Source: Reticulitermes lucifugus (Eukaryota; Arthropoda; Insecta; Blattodea; Rhinotermitidae). Taken from it: 39,307 nt of DNA. The notes beneath the pieces were generated by a model. That model did not search any database. It saw nothing but the letters and a program-made list of their open reading frames with translations, and was not told where the DNA came from. The DNA lies in assembly GCA_026260175.1 (NCBI GenBank), contig JAKCWW010002113.1, forward strand, positions 9,779 to 49,085, given 5' to 3'. The translations under genes were made by a program, and so were the position numbers. Positions 32,261 through 39,307 of this stretch are shown here, one piece after another; position 1 is the stretch's first letter, and each line of letters starts with the position of its first letter.

Positions 32261-34269
32261 TCTGCAAAATAGCATGAGAAACTGCTTTCAGAATGTGGTA
32301 CCTTCATTGTGTAACATACCTCACAGTTCCACAATTGCTGAGATTACGCGAACTGTGGAGTATTGCTATTTTCCTTCTTCAAAATTATGAGCTAAGGCAT
32401 TTTTGGCCCTGGAAATATTCTTGTATTGGCTGACTGATAAACTGATAACATATGTTATTTGTGTTTTAAGTTATCCTGTTCGTCTCACAAATGGATAAGT
32501 TTACAGACAAGGACCCCAGTAGCGTCTCTCGGCACGTTACATTATTATTCGGCCCACAGATTAAGAGATCACGTTATGTAATGACCCCCCCCACCCGCGT
32601 CGAAAACGGACTGGAGATATTATTACCTTGTCTCGTCCGTACGATGTTTCATACAAATCGGCCAGTTAGTATGATGCGTTGTTATACCTGCGGACTGGCA
32701 GACAAGAACACTTGAACATACAGTACTTTACACCGTAAGACTGTGTAACTTTAAAACAGTAAATGTGTTTTCCTGTAATACTTGCACTACTAGTATGCAC
32801 GTTGTAATTACATGTCGGTCCCTGACGGAACGCAGCGGACATACATGTAGCATTCCGACTGCGGTTCGTTTTTATTTTAACCTGATGCACAAACCACAGT
32901 ATACGTATCACATTCCTGTGCATGAGTATGTTTTACTCATACAACGCTTTTTAAAGTAGAGATAGCTTTATTGGTGGTAATACTGTGGTTCGACATAGAT
33001 TTTATAGAATTTGTTGAATAATTTTCAGTGCAAGTTATGACTAAACGGAATGTAGAATGATGTTTTAACAGTTTCAGCTGCTGTGCTTCAGTGCTTTACT
33101 TCAGTGGCGGTGCAGGTTGTGATGTTATGTTTTAACCCGGCAGAGATTCGAAGCAGCTACTTCCTGAATGCAAATCTAAACTATATAACATGCGTTTTTA
33201 TCGCTTCGGAAAACAGTGTCTGCTAAGAATTTTACTTCGTTCTTAGTCCTAGTCAACTACATAAGTAATCCTATTTCTCCTGTAATTTGTACAAGCAAAC
33301 CTTTTTCAGTGGGCTGCTGATTCCTAGTCCAAAGAGTATACAGAATGTGTAATAAATCTATTCTGTAATATTAACGACGTTTCTGCCATGTAATGTCTTA
33401 ACTTTCAAAAGTGTGTATCCATTTTTGATACAAGTGTGTATTTATGTGAGCAGTTTGTTTTCAGACTTTTGAAATTTTTTATGTTCCTTCAAAATAAGGT
33501 ATTACAATTGATGGCTCTGCGAAAGAACAGGCAAGGTTTGTATTTAATATTTTGACAATAAAGTGAGGCACCGTGGATATATAGGACATACGCCTCTCTA
33601 AAACAAAGGCTTTTACAGATGCAGATATTTTCTGTTAGAGACGATCACTGTATAAAATTGCTAACGCAGAACAAAACTAACTATCCATGACTTCTTGACA
33701 ATAAAAACGATGTTACCATTTTAACAGAAGAAGGCTCCTTTCAGTAAAAACCAGTATGAAAAAAGTCAGAGGATGACAAGCTCCCCTTGGAAGGTAAAAC
33801 AAGTTATTGATGTGATGATCCATGGTGCATTACGAGCGATCTCGGATCATTGGTAACCAGCGAGAGACCCCAGCTCTGGTTACTTCTGTAATCAACTCAC
33901 GGCACACTATCTCTGTAATGAGACAGACGAATAAACGTACGCAGGACCAATCACAAATAAAGCTGTTTCGATAATTGTCTTCTATGTTGATACTGGATGT
34001 ATTCACAAAAGCATACCGTGTCCGGCGGCCTGCAGCAGTGTCACGCAGATAAACATATACAAGAGGCGATCTATGTAAATAGAAGTTAAGAACATCAGCT
34101 GTTTGAAATGTTCGGTATAATAACATTTGAAACAGGCTCTGTCTGCTACTCACGATTAAGTCCTGCGGAAAACTGCTTGTTGTTAAAATATGCAAAGCAT
34201 TAAATTGGTGAGCTGTATTTTATTCATTAATTTATGTAGTATGTGTTAGAAAAACGTTTTGTAGTCACG
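32261..34269. other. No gene recognised
   Basis: Overlapping frames at 32491-32959 and a 121-codon minus frame at 33830-34195 have no recognisable domains. No repeat structure was noted. Confidence 0.4.
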
Positions 34270-34560
34270 TACCATGTTTGGAGTCCGTATAGTCACGAGG
34301 CTGCGTGTTGGACGGCCGAGGAATAGAAATTGCATTTCCGGCATTGGTGAGAGATATCTCAAAGCGTCCAGATTGGCTCTGGAGCCCACCTAGCCTCCTA
34401 TTCAATGGGTACTGAGCCCACTTTCCTCTCGAGTAATGCATTAGGCTTGTGAAGGTAACCACTCAATTCCGTCAAATATGGAGGTGAAGAATGCTTGGAG
34501 CTATACCTCCACTGTGCCATATACGTTCATAGTGGAGCACCGAGACGTTAATTTTATTTT
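34270..34560 (+). mobile_element. Old copy of the main tRNA-derived SINE family
   Basis: TATAGTCACGAGGCTGCGTG corresponds to the box A region and the following stretch of the copy at 20943. The body keeps CTGGAGCCCACCTAGCCTCC, ATTCAATGGGTACTGAGCCC, TGGAGGTGAAGAATG and TTCATAGTGGAGCA in the family order. Box B is eroded. The 3' end runs into TTAATTTTATTTTTA. Orientation matches the other three copies. Confidence 0.75.
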
Positions 34561-34679
34561 TACATGCAGAATTTTACGTAAACAATGCTCGGTTTTTAAT
34601 AATTTGTAACCTTGTCTTCTTCATGGTGACCGAGAGCTTCTACGTAAGCGCCGCTGGAATGAGAGTTGCTTGATTTTTC

Positions 34680-34855
34680 AAACTCTCTGTAGTAAGAGAA
34701 AACGAGAGAGAAATGTAGAAGGAGAAGATATACATGAAAATAAATAAAGTGGTAATGAAAGACAGAGAGGGTCTGAGTGAATGAAAGAATGATGAAGGGA
34801 TGGAAATGAGAAAGTAAACCAAATAGATGGACGAAAGATAAAAATGTGAAAGACT
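34680..34855. repeat. Degenerate purine-rich tract
   Basis: AGAGAAAACGAGAGAGAAAT passes into irregular GAAAG/GATGAA blocks. The minus frame is hydrophobic nonsense. Similar in texture to 2290-2575 and 36325-36455. Confidence 0.5.
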
Positions 34856-36324
34856 ATGTTGCAGGAAACTGTGGGTTGTCATTTTGTAAACTGACGAATG
34901 CATTACCTCTAATTAACAAATATAGAGTCATGGTTTTTGTATTGAATGTGATACTTTTGCACAGTATCAAGCCGTATTATATTTCGATGTATGTGCGGGT
35001 AGGAATAGTGGACTTCTGACGAATGTGTACAGGCACCCAGCTGAAGCATCAGACCGACTTCAGCGTGCCTGGACTGCAGTGTTCTGACTTAACTGGCTTT
35101 GACTGTAGTGTGCCTGGTCCCGTTAACATTAGGTTGCTGTGTTGGATTTCATTATCGCTAATGGCTTGACTGTGCTCTTCACGAAATATAAACCTACAAC
35201 GTCTCTCTAATTTTTAGACGTGTTTGAATTCCTGCGGAGGGCGTATTATAATCGCTCTTTTCTTCTGTCTGTACGCATTTAACAACTTCAGAAAGCGCGA
35301 ACGATGTCCAGGAAAATTTATATTGCAGAATTTTACAAAAAGTCGCAGATTCTTTTCAATTTAGGCAGAAACTTTACAAAAGAAATTTACAAGAAGAAAC
35401 GACGAGTGTGTACGTTTTGTCTCACATCTATAACGTGTTGTATATTCGTATGTCTTCGAACGAAAGCTGTATAATGAGATTATATTTTAGCATGTACATT
35501 TCCCCCTAAGTTCTACGGTTTTCGAAACTGGTAAAGAAGAGTGACGGTGGCTATGTCTACAGACATGTACGTGTAAAAATTTATGCTGTCTGTTGCTTTT
35601 CCTGTGCCACGGAGTATGACTTTATCCTTCTTGCAGTTTAATAAACGGCTCATTGAGGCTGATATAGGATGTACTAAATATGTATCATTTTAAGGTGGTT
35701 AATTGTTATGAATGTTAATTATTAGCCCGATACTTCGTGTATGTCTCTCGATATCTGGATCCAAGTCTCTGGTAACTTAACCCTAAAATAATAATGGACG
35801 CGATCTTGAGGCAGTTTCATTTTCACAATCTGTCTCATACACTTTATAGTACGCTGCCAGATCCTCTTTGTCTCCCCTGCAATCACTTTCTCCTACCCTA
35901 AATGTACGTGTACGCCCATTGCTTTGTAATGTGCAAACACCTTTCACGTATTCAGTTCATAAATCATGACGGCGCGTGTTTCCTACCACTACATGCTCTT
36001 TAAGGTGGAAGAAAGCGTTTTTGCGCCACAAACTGCAGTTCTAGACAGGAAACTATGTAACCTGCAGCTTACCAGGCACTTCTGCATGTCAAAGGATAAT
36101 CGAGGCAACTGTGTGTGTTGAACCTGTCGCTTTGTGGAAAGCTTTAGAACAGGCTTGTTACAGTGGTTTTGATTTGCTAAGCGGTAACCACATTAAAAAC
36201 CAATTGAAGAGAGGTCAACTCTATACACTAACCACACATGTTGGGTCATGTGCATGTCAGAGTGAGTTAAATCACACTTAAAATGTGTATTTAAAGTGAA
36301 GTAGAAGAGCGTGTATTTCTTTAG
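34856..36324. other. No gene or clear repeat recognised
   Basis: No frames of note, no terminal repeats and no SINE boxes were identified. Confidence 0.45.
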
Positions 36325-36455
36325 TCTGGTCGGAAAGAAGAATAGGAAGAGAAAACTGGACGCAAGATACAAAGAACTATAGGAAATAAGATAAGAAGGA
36401 AGAAATAAACGTAGATAGAAGTAAAGTAATAGGAAGGAATAAAGATGGAGAATAA
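36325..36455. repeat. Degenerate purine-rich tract
   Basis: Irregular GGAAG/GAAGAA/AGATAAG blocks; the minus strand gives Phe/Leu/Ser-rich frames that are compositional artefacts. Confidence 0.5.
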
Positions 36456-36768
36456 GAAGTATATAGCCAGTGAAGCCATGGAAGTGCTCGTAGTCTCATA
36501 AATAGACCACCTATGTCTCTCCGTCCGGCTGCTAGTAGCGATGACCACGTTATAAACTTCCGTAGCTTCAAGCTCTTTAGGCTGGTTGAAGTTTAGAGGA
36601 GACTGGAGAGGAAGACACTAACAGGCAGAAGTGTGACGGCTACTTGCGTCTTCGTATACAACATCCGTGGTACTTGTTGCTGTGTCCACAGTATACAGAG
36701 AGAAACTTATCTCATGCATAATTGTTAATTTGTCAGGAATGATGGTGAAGATTCAAGCATTAGTATTT

Positions 36769-36925
36769 GGACAGTACATGGAGGTGGACGGTCAGCTTAA
36801 AGCGCCGTCCTTCTCTGACCCGCAGCAAATGTATTTCTCTCCGTTATAAAATGAGTAGGAGAAGGGGTGGATCTCGCAGCCTTAATACAACTACGGGAAA
36901 TCGAACCCAGGCATCTACTTGTAGC
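36769..36925 (-). mobile_element. tRNA-derived SINE of a third family, 5'-truncated
   Basis: On the minus strand GGGTTCGATTTCCC (box B, around 36910-36897) is preceded by a tRNA 3'-half-like GGGCTACAAGTAGATGCC. It is followed by a body with GGCTGCGAGATCC, CTTCTCCTACTC, ATTTGCTGCGGGTCAGAG and GGACGGCGCTTTAAGCTGACC. Box A is not visible: the sequence there becomes a GGAT repeat and a short palindrome. It is different in sequence from the other SINE families here. Confidence 0.5.
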
Positions 36926-36929
36926 CCAG

Positions 36930-36985
36930 TTGGTTGGATGGATGGACGCATGTACGTACATGCGTACATGGATGAGAGAAAGGAT
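36930..36985. repeat. GGAT tetranucleotide patch around an 18-bp perfect palindrome
   Basis: GGATGGATGG units flank CGCATGTACGTACATGCG (36947-36964), which is its own reverse complement. The patch abuts the 5' edge of the truncated SINE. Confidence 0.8.
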
Positions 36986-39099
36986 GGATGGAAGAATAGG
37001 CTTATTTGCCACGTGAACTAATAAATAAATAACCTGCCTTTGTACTGTGGTCTCCTATGCCGGAAGTACAGACTGCCTCCATTTTCAGGGTAGAACTTAC
37101 GCGTTGAAGTTGGAGGAAACATGATTCTCCCACCAGGCTGTACGATGTCATGACCTAGACTAACACACTATAATTCTTAAAGCCATGAGGATCTCATATC
37201 TTAATTATAAATTGTTTTAAATTAATTTCCATATTACCATTTTGAATGTCGAAAACCGGAGCTCTGGTATCTTTTGCATTTTTATGGGGAACTTTTAAGT
37301 TATCTTTTTTATTAAAGGACCACTTACTCTCCCAGTCTCCAATTTCACACATTCAAAACAGTTTAAACTAGTTGCATTATAAGACGATCCTTTAGTTTTT
37401 TAAGCCACCTGAATACATGACGAAGGAAGCGCGTCGCTTATAGTGCCTTGCTGTTTATATAAGCATTGTTTTATCTTCTTTTGTATATTCTTTGCACAGA
37501 GGGTGCGGAAAACAAAGGCACAAGGAGGACATCGTGTCTGTCAGACTGCATTCTTGATTTCCGAAACACATCACCAAGTTTACAGTCGTATAAAAGAAAA
37601 CTAACTTTTACAGTTAACTGTGCTTTGCTGATTTCAAATCCGGACTCAGTTTTACATGACGTCATAGTTTGGTTAGTAAGCCTCTTCAGAAACATCCGCC
37701 TGTATAAATGAGAAGGAGATGAACGTGATCGTAGGTACATATTGAGTGAGGAAGGTGGATAGAACTGGCTCAGAATCGTATCCAATGACTGACTTTGAAA
37801 ATAGTCTTGATGTGTCTTCGGTTTGTGCTGCTAGAGAGGTAGTGAATTAGCTACGTGATTGAGTGTGTTTTATTGTGCGCACGTGAAAAGGCCTCATAAT
37901 AGGCCGATCCTCCATCCCAGTAGTCCAATAAAACGCCAGGATTCGTTGCTTTACAGTTTCTTATTCGAATAAGTGTGAAGTCTGAACTATTATATTTCGA
38001 CAGGTGGCATCGTAGACATCGACATTAAACACCCAGAACATAAATAATTTTGTTTCAGATTTTGTCCCTTTTAAAACCGATACTTATCTTAAGAAGAAGA
38101 ACAATTTATTTTGTACTTCACACAGAAAATATTTTGTGTCCGTTGTAAAAAAATCAATAGGATAATGATGTTTACGGATATAACCTTTTTTATTGTAAAA
38201 ACACGCGAAAGTTGCCAACAGCCTACATGGCAAAATGTAGAGTTTATTAATGTTGCAACAGGTGCAATGTAAGTTAACATTGTCATTTAACCACTTATTA
38301 AACTTTACCGAAATAACTTGAGATATCGTTCACAGAATTTTTATCACAGGGAAGTTATTGCTTGTTTTATTTTTGGAGTAATTTGAAAGCAAATTACAGT
38401 AGCTCATATTATTTAACCTATCTTCTGTCAGCTATAACCTTTCTGCAAAATACTTGTGAGTTATAATTACCTACTAATTGTCTATTATTCTCCCAAAATA
38501 TTTCATTTAGAAACTCCCTTCTTGTACATTTATTTAACGTTTGAGGAGATACGAGAAATAAATGTATCGCATTCATGGTAACTGTTAAATTATGCCTTAC
38601 CTTGTAAGTATATAACAGCGGGAGGTGTCTCTTTTAAAGTCTGTAAAGTCTTACGAGGACACTTTCGTAAAGTACAGCGTAGATGGCGAAAGTGCGTGCC
38701 TTGTCCCCACTTATTTTTTGAGATATGCCCTTCATGACAGCGGGTCGCGTAACATTATTTGCTTTCACCGCAAATTCATGATTCACGTCAAAAATTTCGT
38801 GCCCAGTAAAGAGTTGGACTTTGCTAATGAAGCGCGGAGAGCGGTTGGAATAATTTAACGTTCTCAAGAGCCATCGTCCAGTACCTCACTTCGGTCCGGT
38901 AGTGACAGAATTAAGTACGCCTCATTTATATTCAGTAAGCCAACATCTCGTCTCTCATTAAAGAGACTGTGACTCAGTGAGGGTGATGTTATTTCACTTA
39001 ATCAGACAAATATACACGTATTTGAAAGATTAATCCCTTGTATGATCAGACCATTAATCATTCTCTTAAAGAGACCATTAAATCATTCCTTTTGTACTG
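36986..39099. other. No gene recognised
   Basis: Mutually antisense frames at 37466-37785 and 38625-38867 (77-104 codons) lack known motifs. No repeats were recognised. Confidence 0.4.
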
Positions 39100-39150
39100 C
39101 TTACCTTTGAAGAAGAAGGCAAACCTTTTCTTCGAAGCGTCGGGAAATAG
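39100..39150 (+). ncRNA. Degenerate hammerhead-like motif
   Basis: UUGAAGA (39107-39113; the leading C of the core is U), stem II AGAAGG/CCUUUUCU around CAAA, then GAA (39134-39136), GCGU, C and GGG. The block order is that of the other hammerhead-like motifs here, but the core is defective and stem I is short. Confidence 0.3.
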
Positions 39151-39256
39151 CTACTCGCCAAACGACACAGCCTCACGTCCCAGAAGACTTGTATCATCAG
39201 ATTATACTTCATTTAATCAATAATTCATCTGCGTAAATGTTTAATTGCCGATCCCA

Positions 39257-39307
39257 GTGGCCGCGCGGTCTTAGGCGTGGGTCTACGGCCGCTCGCTTAC
39301 TGGGATT
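39257..39307 (+). mobile_element. Head of a tRNA-like SINE (or tRNA), cut by the window edge
   Basis: TGGCCGCGCGGTCTTAGGCG (39258-39277) is a box A resembling type-II tRNAs (Leu/Ser-like, GCCG-GCGGT-AAGGCG). About 30 bp follow before the window ends, so box B and the body cannot be seen. In insects this head is commonly found on SINEs; a real tRNA gene is less likely, because the sequence before it (CCCAGTGG) recurs as CTGGGATT at the end rather than as acceptor pairing. Confidence 0.5.

Noticed and set aside
33830..34195. 121-codon minus frame
   Set aside because: No motif, no signal peptide, no splice context, and no neighbouring coding sequence; considered chance.

Overview
The window reads as non-coding nuclear DNA of a multicellular animal, most likely an arthropod and, as a best guess, a cockroach- or termite-like insect. 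The reasons are its AT-rich, intron- or intergenic-like texture, short stop-riddled frames on both strands, several tRNA-derived SINE families, a hAT transposon terminus, and many short degenerate repeats carrying a hammerhead-ribozyme-like signature. The insect assignment is inference from repeat style and was not confirmed by a search. I find no protein-coding gene, no exon I can defend, and no complete functional tRNA or rRNA gene. The two longest open frames (minus strand, about 26.5-27.6 kb) are a by-product of a minisatellite. Layout, 0-10 kb: the right end of a hAT-type DNA transposon with its 8-bp target copy (1-382); a 240-bp inverted-repeat element (572-811) carrying a hammerhead-like fold; a tRNA-SINE remnant near 2.9 kb; half of a hammerhead-like palindromic element near 4.8 kb; an old SINE copy near 8.2 kb; a TTCC-rich tract and a 31-bp-arm hairpin just before 10 kb. 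Layout, 10-20 kb: the best-preserved hammerhead-like motif (10.84-10.90 kb, minus strand), a degenerate relative at 11.5 kb, a TGAA/TGAG microsatellite at 16.8 kb and a second old SINE copy at 18.8-19.1 kb. Layout, 20-25 kb: a 327-bp long-arm palindromic element flanked by a perfect 16-bp direct repeat (20368-20726), a SINE flanked by a perfect 13-bp duplication (20930-21243), a different SINE family on the minus strand (23.4 kb) and a third member of the palindromic family (24.4-24.6 kb). Layout, 25-39 kb: GGTT and AAT microsatellites; a 25-bp-unit minisatellite of about 24.5 copies (26841-27454); an element 3'-end-like module with a TATTTT-rich tail (29.9 kb); a 15-bp perfect hairpin (30583-30615); members of a short dispersed repeat (14.5, 20.2, 31.0, 32.2 kb); a fourth copy of the main SINE (34.3 kb); a reverse-strand SINE (36.8 kb); and the head of another tRNA-like SINE cut by the window edge (39257-39307). 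The features do not form a pathway; they record successive retroposon and transposon insertions into unconstrained DNA. The most notable theme is the recurrence, in at least eight places and several unrelated-looking contexts, of the order CUGANGA - stem II - GAAA - short self-complementary stem III. That is the hammerhead arrangement known from Penelope-like elements and retrozymes. One copy sits in an element whose 16-bp target duplication points to reverse-transcription-based insertion.
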